IMG/VR virus record: IMGVR_UViG_3300029264_000244
Location: 1-32,038 of that record
Direction: 5' to 3' (one strand)
From: a virus
Length of the DNA stretch: 32,038 nucleotides
In this document: positions 23,418 through 31,942 of the stretch, in pieces
Numbering within the stretch: the first letter of the stretch is position 1
Layout of the letters: every line of letters starts with the position of its first letter
Position numbers and translations under genes: made by a program
The notes under the pieces: generated by a model
What the model saw: only the letters and a program-made list of their open reading frames with translations
Told to the model about the DNA's origin: nothing
Databases searched by the model: none

Positions 23418-25241
23418 ATGGCACTAAGTATTCCATCAGCATCTCCTGCTGTTAACTTTAGAGAAATTGACCTTTCCGGGTCGATCGCTGGCAACGCGCC
23501 AGGCTCTGTTGGAGTTATCGCAGGGAGTTTCAGTTGGGGTCCGGTTGCAGAACCAGTACTTGTTTCTAACGAAGCCGGTCTAGTATCTGTATTTGGCGCA
23601 CCCAATACCCTCAACACTATCGACTTTCACAGCGCAGCATACTTCTTACGGTATGCCAACTCGCTTTCAGTAATTCGCGAGATCGACAGCACTGTCACTG
23701 CTCGTAACTCATTCTCTGTATCAGACGGAGCACCACTTCAGCCGGTAACTACTTCCCCCACCGTTATCCGCAACACAAAAGACTTTGAAATTCAAGAAGC
23801 GGCTCTTGGTCTATATTCCGGCGATAGTGCCAGCGATCCAAGCATTGTTCGCGGTGTTGCTTTCGCAGCTCGTTATCCTGGCGACCTAGGTGACAACCTT
23901 GAGCTTCATATCTGTCCCGCAGATACCGGCGACTCAGTATTCGACGCTTGGGCTTATCGTGGAAGCTTCGATGGCGCGCCTAGCACGTCTACATACGCTG
24001 CAGCCCGTGACGCAACCTTTGACGAACTGCACGCAGTCGTAGTTGATGCCACTGGTGTTATCTCAGGAACCAAAGGCGCTATCCTAGAGACTTACTCATA
24101 CCTCTCCGCTGCATCCGATGCTAAAGGCGAAGACGGCCGTTCTAACTACATTGGTGATATTCTTAACGCTCGTTCAGAGTATGTTCACTTTGCCTCATGG
24201 GGTTCAAGCCTTGCGTTTGATTCCGATGACAGCTATAACACATCTGCTACCCTAGGTACAGCTACTACTCCTGGCACCACAAAAGCGTTCGTTGACGGAC
24301 TACCGGCTATTAAGTATTCCTTTAAGGGCGGCGAAAATGCAACAACTCTTGCCACTGCCGATTATCTCCGTGCGTTTGATCTAATCGAAGATCCTGAACT
24401 TACTGAAGCTGATCTAATTATCGCTCCTTCTTTGATATTGCAAGCTGACCAAGTAACAGTCGTAGCCGACTTAGTTGCAACCGCCGGAACTTTGCGTAAA
24501 GATGCATTGGTAGTTGCTTCTCCTCATCGTGCAGCAATCGTTAACGCTACTCCTTCGACTATCGTAGCTTCGGTAAAAGCCTTTGCAGATGCATTAAGTT
24601 CTTCATCCTACCTTTCAGTAGATGGTAACTTCTTGAAAGTATACGATAAGTACAACGATAAGTATATCACTATTCCCGCTGCTTCTTCTACTGCAGGTCT
24701 AATGGCTGCTACCGATCGTAATGCTGCTCCTTGGTTCTCACCAGCAGGCACACGTCGTGGTAACTATTTGGGCGTAACAGATATTTCTTGGAACCCAAGT
24801 AAAACACAGCGTGATACTCTTTACAAAGCCGGCGTTAACCCAATCGTTAACTTGAACGGTCAAGGTGTTATGCTATACGGTGATAAGACTATGCTTAAGC
24901 GTCCAAGTGCATTCGATCGCATTAACGTTCGTCGTCTCTTCTTAAAGCTTGAAAAAGACATTATTGCATATGCCAAAACTATCCTGTTTGAATTCAACGA
25001 CGAGTTTACTCGTGGTGAATTTGTTGGCGTTGTAGAACCCTATCTTCGTGACGTAATGGCACGTAGAGGCATTAGTGACTTCCGCATTGTTTGCGATACA
25101 ACAAACAATACCTCAACAGTAATTGACAATAATGAATTTGTCGCCTCGATCTTTATTAAGCCTGCTCGCTCTATTAACTACATTACTCTAAATTTTGTAG
25201 CTGTTAGATCTGGTGCAAGCTTTGAAGAAATCGTTGGATAA
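23418..25241 (+). CDS. 18: Tail sheath protein, T4 gp18-like
   Basis: The 607-residue product is the contractile sheath subunit. The N-terminus (SPAVNFREIDLSGSIAGNAPGSVGVIAGSFSWGPV) is the hallmark of phage sheath proteins, with a strand exchanged between subunits. The C-terminal region (INVRRLFLKLEKDIIAYAKTILFEFND, about 508-534) is the conserved core next to the tube. A DITARN-like region is replaced by YLGVTDISWNPSKTQRDTLYKAGVNPI (about 451-477), also conserved in the family. T4 gp18 has 659 residues; the shortfall is probably in the variable outer domains. It has a strong AGGAGA ribosome site and is followed 14 nt later by the tube gene. Confidence 0.96.
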   Translation: MALSIPSASPAVNFREIDLSGSIAGNAPGSVGVIAGSFSWGPVAEPVLVSNEAGLVSVFGAPNTLNTIDFHSAAYFLRYANSLSVIREIDSTVTARNSFSVSDGAPLQPVTTSPTVIRNTKDFEIQEAALGLYSGDSASDPSIVRGVAFAARYPGDLGDNLELHICPADTGDSVFDAWAYRGSFDGAPSTSTYAAARDATFDELHAVVVDATGVISGTKGAILETYSYLSAASDAKGEDGRSNYIGDILNARSEYVHFASWGSSLAFDSDDSYNTSATLGTATTPGTTKAFVDGLPAIKYSFKGGENATTLATADYLRAFDLIEDPELTEADLIIAPSLILQADQVTVVADLVATAGTLRKDALVVASPHRAAIVNATPSTIVASVKAFADALSSSSYLSVDGNFLKVYDKYNDKYITIPAASSTAGLMAATDRNAAPWFSPAGTRRGNYLGVTDISWNPSKTQRDTLYKAGVNPIVNLNGQGVMLYGDKTMLKRPSAFDRINVRRLFLKLEKDIIAYAKTILFEFNDEFTRGEFVGVVEPYLRDVMARRGISDFRIVCDTTNNTSTVIDNNEFVASIFIKPARSINYITLNFVAVRSGASFEEIVG

Positions 25242-25255
25242 TAGGAGATATAACA

Positions 25256-25816
25256 ATGGTTCTTAATGTAAACGATTTTAAAGCAAAGCTTGGCGGCGGT
25301 GTTAGAAGTAACCTTTTTAAGATTACTTTGGTATCTCCCGTCAATGGCTTGGAAGTATCCGGCCTTAGCACTTTCCTCGCTAAAACTGGCGAACTTCCAG
25401 GTTCGACTATCACACCAATTATCCTGCCGTACCGTGGACGTCAGCTCAAGATCTCAGGCGATAAAACGTTTGATCCTTGGACTGTTACGGTCATGAACGA
25501 TCCTAACTTCACGATCCGTAAGGCTCTTGAGCAATGGATGAGTGGGATAAACAACCACGAAGACGGACAAGGTTCAGAGAATTACTTTGTTGATCTGAAG
25601 ATTGAATCGCAGGATCGCAACGGTAATACATTGCGTGCATACGCTCTGAAAGATGCTTGGCCATCAGATCTTGGTCCTATTGCGGTTTCTTTCGACGCTG
25701 AAAACCAGCTTCAGGAATACCAAGTAACGTTCCAGTATCAGTACTGGACTGCTGGTGTGGTAGAAGGCACTTCGGATCTTATCGAAGGCGGCGAAGCTTT
25801 TGGCTCTGTGACTTAA
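25256..25816 (+). CDS. 19: Tail tube protein, T4 gp19-like
   Basis: The 186-residue product is the tube subunit that stacks in hexamers inside the sheath. It shows the tube-fold pattern: NLFKITLVSPVNGLEVSGLSTFLAKTGELPGSTI at the N-terminus (19-52), YRGRQLKISGDKTFDPWTVTVMNDPNFTIRKALEQWM in the middle, and QEYQVTFQYQYWT near the end. It is a little longer than T4 gp19 (163 residues). AGGAGA precedes the ATG by 9 nt. It is probably co-transcribed with the sheath gene from the promoter at 23358. Confidence 0.95.
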   Translation: MVLNVNDFKAKLGGGVRSNLFKITLVSPVNGLEVSGLSTFLAKTGELPGSTITPIILPYRGRQLKISGDKTFDPWTVTVMNDPNFTIRKALEQWMSGINNHEDGQGSENYFVDLKIESQDRNGNTLRAYALKDAWPSDLGPIAVSFDAENQLQEYQVTFQYQYWTAGVVEGTSDLIEGGEAFGSVT

Positions 25817-25837
25817 TAAGTTACGGTTATAAACAAT

Positions 25838-25845
25838 CATAAATA
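25838..25845 (+). promoter_or_regulatory. T4-type late promoter, CATAAATA
   Basis: CATAAATAA lies 50 nt before the portal ATG and immediately before an 11-bp hairpin, so a transcript started here would carry that hairpin at or very near its 5' end. Confidence 0.72.
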
Positions 25846-25846
25846 A

Positions 25847-25874
25847 AACAAAGGGCATTCAGTTGCCCTTTGTT
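25847..25874 (+). terminator. Strong hairpin between tube and portal genes
   Basis: AACAAAGGGCA and TGCCCTTTGTT form a perfect 11-bp stem with a 6-nt loop. The run of T needed for a classic intrinsic terminator is missing (AGACTTTG follows), so it may be a partial terminator for tube transcripts. Alternatively it may be a 5' stem that stabilises the portal mRNA. The structure is certain, the function is not. Confidence 0.6.
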
Positions 25875-25895
25875 AGACTTTGATAGGGAAAAGAA

Positions 25896-27464
25896 ATGGT
25901 AGACAACGTATACAAATTCTTTGGGTTCGAAATTCAACGTCCCAAAAAGAATGAGAAAAAAGAAGACCGTAGTCCATCTATTGTTCCGCCTAATGATGAA
26001 GACGGTGCAGGTTACGTAACCGCATCAGGCGCTGGTCACTTTGGTCAATACGTAGACTTAGACGGTGATAAAGCAAAAGACAATGCACAGATGATTATGA
26101 AGTATCGCGGCGTGGCTATGCAGCCCGAATGCGATATGGCAATCGAAGATATTACAAACGAAGCTATCTCTGTCCAAGACAATAAGCAACCAGTTCAATT
26201 AAAGTTGGACGAAGCTGATGAAATGTCCGACAAAGTTAAAAAGACGATTACCGAAGAATTTGATAACATCTGTTCTCTATTGGGATTTAATGACAACGGT
26301 CATGATCTATTCCGCAGATGGTATATCGACGGACGGTTGGTTCACCACATTGTAATCGATGAGAAGAACCCAAAAGCAGGTATTCAAGAACTACGCTTTA
26401 TGGATTCCATGAAGACCCGCAAAGTCCGTGAAATTAAATACAAGAAAGATGCTACGACTGGCGTAAAGATTGTAGATAACGTCGAAGAATATTTTGTTTA
26501 CCAGGAAAAGCCTGGCGCACAGAATCAAGGCACGAAGCTTACCAGCGACTCTATTAGCTACGTAACATCCGGTCTATTAGATGAGACACGCAAAAAAGTA
26601 GTTTCATACCTACATAAAGCCCTAAAGCCTGTTAACCAGTTACGCATGATGGAAGATTCACTTGTAATCTATCGCCTCGCGCGTGCACCCGAACGTCGCA
26701 TCTTTTATGTCGATGTAGGTAACTTACCTCAGGGTAAAGCAAACGAGTACATGAAAAACATCCAGTCTAACTTCCGCAACAAGTTAGTCTATGATTCAAG
26801 CACCGGGCAGATTAAAGACGACCGCAAACATATGTCTATGCTCGAAGACTTTTGGTTGCCACGCAAAGAAGGCGGCAGAGGCACAGAAATTAGCTCTCTT
26901 CCCGGCGGTGATAACCTTGGTCAAATCGAAGATATTATTTACTTCCAAAAGCGTCTTTATAGATCACTGAACGTTCCCGTAGGCAGACTTGAACCAGAGC
27001 AAGGTTTCAACATCGGTCGTAGCACTGAGATCTCCAGAGACGAAGTAAAGTTCCAAAAGTTTATCGATAAGATCCGTCGTAGATTCTCTAAGCTATTCAC
27101 ATCTTTGCTTAAGAAGCAATTGTTACTGAAAGCCATTATTACTGAAGACGATTGGAACAAGTGGAAAAACGATATTGTCGTAGACTTTGTTCGTGATAAC
27201 CACTTTGCCGAACTTAAAGAAAATGAGGTTCTAAGAGAGAAGATTCAGACGCTTGATATGGTTACCCCGCACCTCGGTCAGTTCTTTACTGAAGAATGGG
27301 TAATGAAAAACGTTATGCGTTACACCGACGAAGAGATTGAAGAGATTAAAAAAGAGGGTGAAGAACGCGATGCTGCAGAAGAACAGGATCAAGAAGAAGC
27401 ACCCGCAGCACCGGAAGCAGGCGCGACGGCTAAACATAGCTTAGATATCAACATTAAAAAGTAA
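25896..27464 (+). CDS. 20: Portal vertex protein, T4 gp20-like
   Basis: The 522-residue product matches the dodecameric portal through which DNA enters and leaves the head. The N-terminus has MVDNVYKFFGFEIQRPK. Later segments include DMAIEDITNEAIS (88-100), RFMDSMKTRKVREIKYK, RRIFYVDVGNLPQGKANEYM (about 267-286) and RLEPEQGFNIGRSTEISRDEVKF (about 364-386), all well conserved in T4-type portals. The length is almost identical to T4 gp20 (524). The C-terminus is acidic and alanine/proline-rich. GATAGGG lies about 9 nt before the ATG. This gene is commonly used as a marker for marine T4-like phages. Confidence 0.97.
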   Translation: MVDNVYKFFGFEIQRPKKNEKKEDRSPSIVPPNDEDGAGYVTASGAGHFGQYVDLDGDKAKDNAQMIMKYRGVAMQPECDMAIEDITNEAISVQDNKQPVQLKLDEADEMSDKVKKTITEEFDNICSLLGFNDNGHDLFRRWYIDGRLVHHIVIDEKNPKAGIQELRFMDSMKTRKVREIKYKKDATTGVKIVDNVEEYFVYQEKPGAQNQGTKLTSDSISYVTSGLLDETRKKVVSYLHKALKPVNQLRMMEDSLVIYRLARAPERRIFYVDVGNLPQGKANEYMKNIQSNFRNKLVYDSSTGQIKDDRKHMSMLEDFWLPRKEGGRGTEISSLPGGDNLGQIEDIIYFQKRLYRSLNVPVGRLEPEQGFNIGRSTEISRDEVKFQKFIDKIRRRFSKLFTSLLKKQLLLKAIITEDDWNKWKNDIVVDFVRDNHFAELKENEVLREKIQTLDMVTPHLGQFFTEEWVMKNVMRYTDEEIEEIKKEGEERDAAEEQDQEEAPAAPEAGATAKHSLDINIKK

Positions 27465-27485
27465 TAAAGTTAGACTTTATATTAT

Positions 27486-27493
27486 TATAAATA
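27486..27493 (+). promoter_or_regulatory. T4-type late promoter, TATAAATA
   Basis: An exact TATAAATA, one of only two sites with the full T4 consensus, 26 nt before the gp67 ATG. It probably drives the prohead genes gp67, gp21, gp22 and gp23, since no other late site precedes the capsid gene. Confidence 0.82.
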
Positions 27494-27519
27494 CTACTAA
27501 GAGAGAATGGAGACACATT

Positions 27520-27822
27520 ATGGAAGCAGACATTAAAGATCTAATCGGTCATGTAATGGATGATGATATGGTAAAAGCAAATGAACTATTCGGTTCGCTT
27601 TTATCTGTTAAACAAGACGATGCTGTAGAAGCTGCTAAGGCAGATATGGCACAAGGTGTATACGACGGCGGCGAAGCAACGGAACTCGAAGCGCCATTCG
27701 TTGATGAATTGGAATTGGAAGACGAAGTCGAGGAAGATCATATTGACCTCGATGATATTTCATTGGAAGATCTTAGCGATGAAGAGCTCGACGCATTAGA
27801 CGTTGACGAAACAGAAGTATAG
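27520..27822 (+). CDS. 67: Prohead core protein, T4 gp67-like
   Basis: The 100-residue product has a short helical N-terminus (MEADIKDLIGHVMDDDMVKANELFGSLL) and a strongly acidic tail from about residue 55 on, the composition of T4 gp67. Gp67 is an internal prohead scaffold component cut to small peptides during maturation. T4 gp67 is 80 residues. Position between portal and protease genes is exactly that of T4. T4 also has gp68 here; no such gene is present. GGAG is about 9 nt before the ATG. The gp21 gene follows after 12 nt. Confidence 0.85.
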   Translation: MEADIKDLIGHVMDDDMVKANELFGSLLSVKQDDAVEAAKADMAQGVYDGGEATELEAPFVDELELEDEVEEDHIDLDDISLEDLSDEELDALDVDETEV

Positions 27823-27834
27823 ATAGGAATAACA

Positions 27835-28488
27835 ATGAAACTGATTTGCGAATTTGAAGACAAAAATCTCAACTGTTTAGTTGAAGCGAAAGACGGTGAA
27901 AAGAAATACACCATCGAAGGCGTCTTCATGCAAGCAGATCAAAAGAATAGAAATGGTCGCGTTTATCCTCGTTCCGTAATGGAATCAGCAGTTGATAAAT
28001 ACGACCAAGACCAAGTACAAAAGGGACGCGCAGTTGGTGAACTTAATCACCCCGACGGTCCTACTGTTAACTTGGATAAGGTTTCACATCGCATTACTGA
28101 GCTAAAATGGCAAGGTAATGATGTTGTTGGAAAGGCACAAATATTGGATACTCCTATGGGTAAGATTGTTAAAAATCTCCTTGACGGTGGTGTGCAACTA
28201 GGCGTGTCAACTCGTGGTATGGGATCTCTAGAATCCCGTGGTGGTGTTAATTACGTCAAAGAGGATTTTCACCTCGCGACGGTAGACATTGTCCAAGATC
28301 CATCTGCACCAGACGCTTTCGTTAATGGAATTATGGAAGGTGTAGACTGGATATGGGATAATGGCATCATTAAGGCTAGAGATATTGAACGAATTGAGAC
28401 TGAAATCAAAAACGCTCCGCGTGCCGATCTCTATGAGACACAGGTTCGTGAGTTTAAGAATTTCCTCTCCGTACTTAAAAATATATAA
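27835..28488 (+). CDS. 21: Prohead maturation protease, T4 gp21-like
   Basis: The 217-residue serine protease processes the scaffold and capsid proteins inside the prohead. It has the herpes-assemblin-like fold signature, with GELNHPDGPTVNL holding His72 and QLGVSTRGMGSL holding the nucleophile Ser125. The N-terminal IEGVFMQADQKNRNGRVYPR (27-46) is typical of this family, and DIVQDPSAPDAF lies near residue 150. Its length is nearly that of T4 gp21 (212). It should cleave after Leu/Ile-x-Glu sites. AGGA precedes the ATG by about 8 nt. Confidence 0.95.
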   Translation: MKLICEFEDKNLNCLVEAKDGEKKYTIEGVFMQADQKNRNGRVYPRSVMESAVDKYDQDQVQKGRAVGELNHPDGPTVNLDKVSHRITELKWQGNDVVGKAQILDTPMGKIVKNLLDGGVQLGVSTRGMGSLESRGGVNYVKEDFHLATVDIVQDPSAPDAFVNGIMEGVDWIWDNGIIKARDIERIETEIKNAPRADLYETQVREFKNFLSVLKNI

Positions 28489-28499
28489 GGAGTCACAAT

Positions 28500-29546
28500 A
28501 TGACTGATCAAACTACCGATCAAGACGTCGCAGTTGACTTGGAAGCTGAAGTAATGGAAGAAGGGGCAACTCATGATCCTAAGAATGCTGAAGCACAGAG
28601 TATTGCCGCAGTCGATGCTGCAACACAAGCTGTAAAAACCCAAGCACCTGGTCGTACTGGCGACAAGCGTAATGCTGAACCAATGCCAAAGACTAAGGCT
28701 GGAATGCTTTCCGCTATGGTTACTAAAATGCAAGGAATGAACAAAGGCGATCTTGGTACCATGTTTAAAGGCATGCACGAAGACGTTGAGTTCGAAGGCG
28801 AAGAAGCTGATGTTGTTGTAGAATCTATTCTCGACGTCGACGCTGAATTGAGTGCACTTGTCGAATCAGAAGCAACTCTTTCCGAAGAGTTTAAAGAGAA
28901 GACCGCAGTACTGTTTGAAGCAGCACTTAAGTCCAAACTTTCTGAAGAGATCGATCGCATTGAAGCTGCCTCTATCCAAGCATTGGAAGAAGAAGTTGCC
29001 CAAGTCGAAGAAGGCATGGTTAACAAAATCGATTCGTATCTAAACTACGTAGTTGAATCTTGGATGACAGACAACGAAGTCGCTATCCAAGCAGGCTTGC
29101 GCACTGAAATCGCTGAAGGCTTTATGGCAGGTTTGAAAACCTTGTTCACAGAATCTTACATCGAAGTTCCAGAAGCAAAAGTCGATCTAGTTGACGGACT
29201 AGCAGAACAGGTAGAAGAGCTGGAAGCAGCCCTTAATAAAGCTACTTTGGACTCAATGAAATTGGTTGAAGAGAACGAAGTTCTTATTCGTAGCCAAATC
29301 ATTGCCGAAGCAGCATTCGACCTGGCTGATACTCAAGCAGAGAAGCTTGCTACACTCGTCGAATCTGTGGATTTTGAATCAGTAGAAGTCTTTACACGTA
29401 AAGTCGCTATTGTTAAAGAATCACATTTTGCAACCCCATCTGCTGAAGCTGATGACATTGTTGAAGCTACTGAAGGTGACGAAGAAGCCGTTACTGAAGT
29501 AAATCCAATGATGCAGCAGTATCTCACAGCGCTAAACAACCAATAA
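28500..29546 (+). CDS. 22: Prohead scaffold protein, T4 gp22-like
   Basis: The 348-residue product is acidic and almost wholly helical with long coiled-coil-like stretches (for example SEEIDRIEAASIQALEEEVAQVEE and DGLAEQVEELEAALNKATLD). This fits gp22, the main core scaffold that shapes the prohead and is then digested by gp21. It is longer than T4 gp22 (269). Many Glu residues after Leu/Ile-x offer protease sites. It ends with PMMQQYLTALNNQ, reminiscent of the conserved C-terminus of gp22 proteins. AAGGAG lies about 7 nt before the ATG. Confidence 0.92.
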   Translation: MTDQTTDQDVAVDLEAEVMEEGATHDPKNAEAQSIAAVDAATQAVKTQAPGRTGDKRNAEPMPKTKAGMLSAMVTKMQGMNKGDLGTMFKGMHEDVEFEGEEADVVVESILDVDAELSALVESEATLSEEFKEKTAVLFEAALKSKLSEEIDRIEAASIQALEEEVAQVEEGMVNKIDSYLNYVVESWMTDNEVAIQAGLRTEIAEGFMAGLKTLFTESYIEVPEAKVDLVDGLAEQVEELEAALNKATLDSMKLVEENEVLIRSQIIAEAAFDLADTQAEKLATLVESVDFESVEVFTRKVAIVKESHFATPSAEADDIVEATEGDEEAVTEVNPMMQQYLTALNNQ

Positions 29547-29566
29547 AGACCTAGGAGTAATTACAC

Positions 29567-30907
29567 ATGTCTTACGATCAACTTACAGAAAAATGGGCTC
29601 CGGTCCTAAACGCGAAATCTGCCGGTGAAATTACCGACAAATACCGTAAAAATGTTACAGCACAATTGCTGGAAAACATGGAAAAAGATTTTGCTCAGTC
29701 AGGTTCTGCACAGAACTTCTTGTCTGAAACAAACAACACAACTTCCGTAACAGCTGGCGGCGGCGCTAACTGGAACCCAGTTCTTATCTCACTCGTTCGT
29801 CGCGCTATGCCGAACATGATGGCATATGACGTTGCTGGTGTACAGCCAATGACAGGTCCAACTGGTTTGATCTTCGCAATGAAGTCACGCTACAAGACAG
29901 GCCTTAACAACATCGGCGCAGACACAGAAGCTTTGTTTAACGAAGCAAACCCGGCCTATTCCGGCGATCCATCTGCAACTGCAATCACTGGTACTTCTGG
30001 CTTTGAAGGCATCACAGACGCAGACAACGACAGCACTGTTGGCGACGCTCGTGTTGATCCACGTGCTGCTATCGATTTGTTCTCTACTGCAGAAGCTGAA
30101 GCTGTTGGCAATGCCGGCGCAGATGCATTTGCTGAAATGGGTTTCACCATTGAAAAAGCAACTGTAACAGCTAAGTCACGTGCACTCAAAGCAGAGTACA
30201 CAATGGAGCTTGCACAAGATCTGAAAGCTATCCATGGTTTGGACGCTGAAACTGAATTGGCTAACATCTTGACAACTGAGATCCTTGCGGAAATCAACCG
30301 TGAAGTTCTTCGTACAATCAACAGCCAAGCTAAAACTGGTGCAACAACTTCGAACACTGCAATCAACGGCATCTTCGATCTGCAATCAGACGCAGACGGT
30401 CGCTGGCACATCGAAAAAGCCAAAGGCTTGATCGTTCAAATCGAACGTGAAATGAACGTCATTGCTAAAGAAACACGTCGCGGTAAGGGTAACTTCATTA
30501 TCTGTTCTTCCGACGTTGCTTCTATCTTGGCTGCTTCCGGCATGCTGGACTACGCACCTGCTATGTCTACAAACTTGAATGTAGATGACACAGGCAACAC
30601 TTTTGCTGGTCTTTTGAATGGTCGCACTAAGGTCTACATCGACCCATATGCATCTGCAGATTACGTAACAGCTGGTTATAAAGGTACTTCCCCTTATGAC
30701 GCTGGTGTATTCTATTGCCCATACGTACCTTTGACAATGGTTCGCGCCGTTGGTGAAGATAACTTCCAGCCAAAAATCGGCTTTAAGACTCGTTATGGCA
30801 TGGTAACAAACCCATTCGTTGGTAACACACCTGCAAACGGTCTAGCAGCTGCTAAGACTAACCAGTACTACCGTATCTTCCGCGTAGACTCCATCATGGG
30901 TGTCTAA
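29567..30907 (+). CDS. 23: Major capsid protein precursor, T4 gp23-like
   Basis: The 446-residue product is the HK97-fold capsid precursor. Conserved stretches include WNPVLISLVRRAMPNMMAYDVAGVQPMTGPTGLIFAMKSRY (about 70-110), the MELAQDLKAIHGLDAETEL segment (about 213-231) and FKTRYGMVTNPF near the end. T4 gp23 has 521 residues; the shorter length is usual in marine relatives. A gp21-type site, Leu52-Ser53-Glu54 in QNFLSETNN, suggests removal of the first 54 residues, leaving about 392. Codon use is strongly biased, as expected for the most abundant protein. The ribosome site is AGGAG. A terminator follows within 30 nt of the stop. Confidence 0.98.
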   Translation: MSYDQLTEKWAPVLNAKSAGEITDKYRKNVTAQLLENMEKDFAQSGSAQNFLSETNNTTSVTAGGGANWNPVLISLVRRAMPNMMAYDVAGVQPMTGPTGLIFAMKSRYKTGLNNIGADTEALFNEANPAYSGDPSATAITGTSGFEGITDADNDSTVGDARVDPRAAIDLFSTAEAEAVGNAGADAFAEMGFTIEKATVTAKSRALKAEYTMELAQDLKAIHGLDAETELANILTTEILAEINREVLRTINSQAKTGATTSNTAINGIFDLQSDADGRWHIEKAKGLIVQIEREMNVIAKETRRGKGNFIICSSDVASILAASGMLDYAPAMSTNLNVDDTGNTFAGLLNGRTKVYIDPYASADYVTAGYKGTSPYDAGVFYCPYVPLTMVRAVGEDNFQPKIGFKTRYGMVTNPFVGNTPANGLAAAKTNQYYRIFRVDSIMGV

Positions 30908-30933
30908 GCTTTAGCTTACACGTACAAGAAAGG

Positions 30934-30958
30934 CAGGCGCTTCGGCGTCTGTTTTTTT
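30934..30958 (+). terminator. Intrinsic terminator after the capsid gene
   Basis: CAGGCGC and GCGTCTG form a 7-bp stem (one G-U pair) around a UUCG tetraloop, followed directly by seven T. This is a textbook rho-independent terminator. It ends the prohead/capsid transcript 27 nt after the gp23 stop and before the next late promoter. Confidence 0.92.
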
Positions 30959-30973
30959 GTGGGTTATTTTTTG

Positions 30974-30981
30974 TATAAATA
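30974..30981 (+). promoter_or_regulatory. T4-type late promoter, TATAAATA
   Basis: An exact TATAAATAG preceded by TTATTTTTTG, 18 nt before the ATG at 31000 and 15 nt after the terminator's T-run. It restarts transcription for the tail-tube-fold protein and possibly uvsY. Confidence 0.83.
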
Positions 30982-30999
30982 GTATTGAAGGAGAAAGAT

Positions 31000-31485
31000 A
31001 TGAGTCTTACCAATAACATTAACTATCTACAGGCTTCCGGCTTTAGATTTGTTGCAGATAAACGTAGGTTTGCTAATCTCTCGTTCTTTGCTCAGTCAGT
31101 TAACCATCCATCTATTAGCACAAATGCTGCCGAAGTTGCTTATGGTAAATTTGCAAGCGTACCACAAGTTGGTGATAAGTTTACATATGGTGCACTTACG
31201 GCTGCCGTGCTTATCGATGAAGATATGAAATCCTATTTAGAAATACTTAACTGGATGAAGCACAACGTAGATAAAGAAGATCTAGGTCCTAACAGTGTTA
31301 ACTCGTCTTTCAGTGATCTTACATTGCATATTCTTAGTTCTAAAAATAACATTAATAAGACTATCATATATAGGAATGCGATACCTACTGATCTCGGCGA
31401 AATAAACATGGAATCAAACCAAGACGGAACACAGGTAATGGTATGCCCAGTTACGTTTAGATATACGGAATTTGTTATAACATAA
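31000..31485 (+). CDS. Tail-tube-fold protein, possibly gp3-type tail completion protein
   Basis: From the ATG at 31000 (GGAG 8 nt upstream) the product is 161 residues; an in-frame TTG at 30985 is less likely. The pattern SGFRFVADKRRFANLSFFAQSVNHPSIS near the N-terminus, VGDKFTYGALTAAVLIDEDMKSYLEILNWM in the middle and CPVTFRYTEFVI at the end follows the tube-fold layout of gp19. It has its own exact late promoter. In cyanophage-type genomes the gene between gp23 and uvsY is the tail completion protein gp3, and the length (T4 gp3: 176) agrees. A tube-initiator or gp19-like baseplate role remains possible. Confidence 0.72.
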   Translation: MSLTNNINYLQASGFRFVADKRRFANLSFFAQSVNHPSISTNAAEVAYGKFASVPQVGDKFTYGALTAAVLIDEDMKSYLEILNWMKHNVDKEDLGPNSVNSSFSDLTLHILSSKNNINKTIIYRNAIPTDLGEINMESNQDGTQVMVCPVTFRYTEFVIT

Positions 31486-31495
31486 GGAAATAGAA

Positions 31496-31942
31496 TTGAT
31501 TGATTTGAAAAACGTTTTGGCAATGTGGGAAACAGATACAACCATCGATGAGTTTAATCTAGATGAAGCTTCTCGCGATACCGCCAAACTACACAGCAAA
31601 TATTTGCAGATGCACTCGTTAGCTAAATTACAGTATAAGAAGGTAGATCTTGCCCAGAAGGTCTTGCTTAAGAATAAGTTTCTATACTACAACGGAAAAC
31701 TCTCTCAAGAAGAGATAGAGGGTTACGGCTGGGCATACGATCCATTCAACGGTCTAAAGATTATGAAGGGCGACATGTCTCGCTACTACGAATCTGACGA
31801 ACATATCCAGATCTCTGAGGAAAAGCTCGAATACTGGAAAGTTACAGTCGAGACGCTTAAGGATATACTTGAGAATATTAAATGGCGCAGCAGCACGATC
31901 AAGAACATGATCGAGTTTCGCAAGTTCCAGGCTGGTGGATGA
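31496..31942 (+). CDS. uvsY: UvsY recombination mediator protein
   Basis: The product (148 residues from a TTG start) resembles T4 UvsY, 137 residues, which loads the UvsX recombinase on single-stranded DNA coated with gp32. The parallel is clear in KLHSKYLQMHSLAKLQYKKVDLAQKVLLKNKFLYYNGK (31-68), in RYYESDEHIQI and EKLEYWKVTVETLKDILENIK, and in the ending IKNMIEFRKFQAGG. The TTG at 31496 has AAGGA 7 nt upstream, while the first ATG, nine codons later, has none. It follows the tail gene by 10 nt. Its stop overlaps the start of the HNH gene (ATGA). Confidence 0.92.
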   Translation: MIDLKNVLAMWETDTTIDEFNLDEASRDTAKLHSKYLQMHSLAKLQYKKVDLAQKVLLKNKFLYYNGKLSQEEIEGYGWAYDPFNGLKIMKGDMSRYYESDEHIQISEEKLEYWKVTVETLKDILENIKWRSSTIKNMIEFRKFQAGG

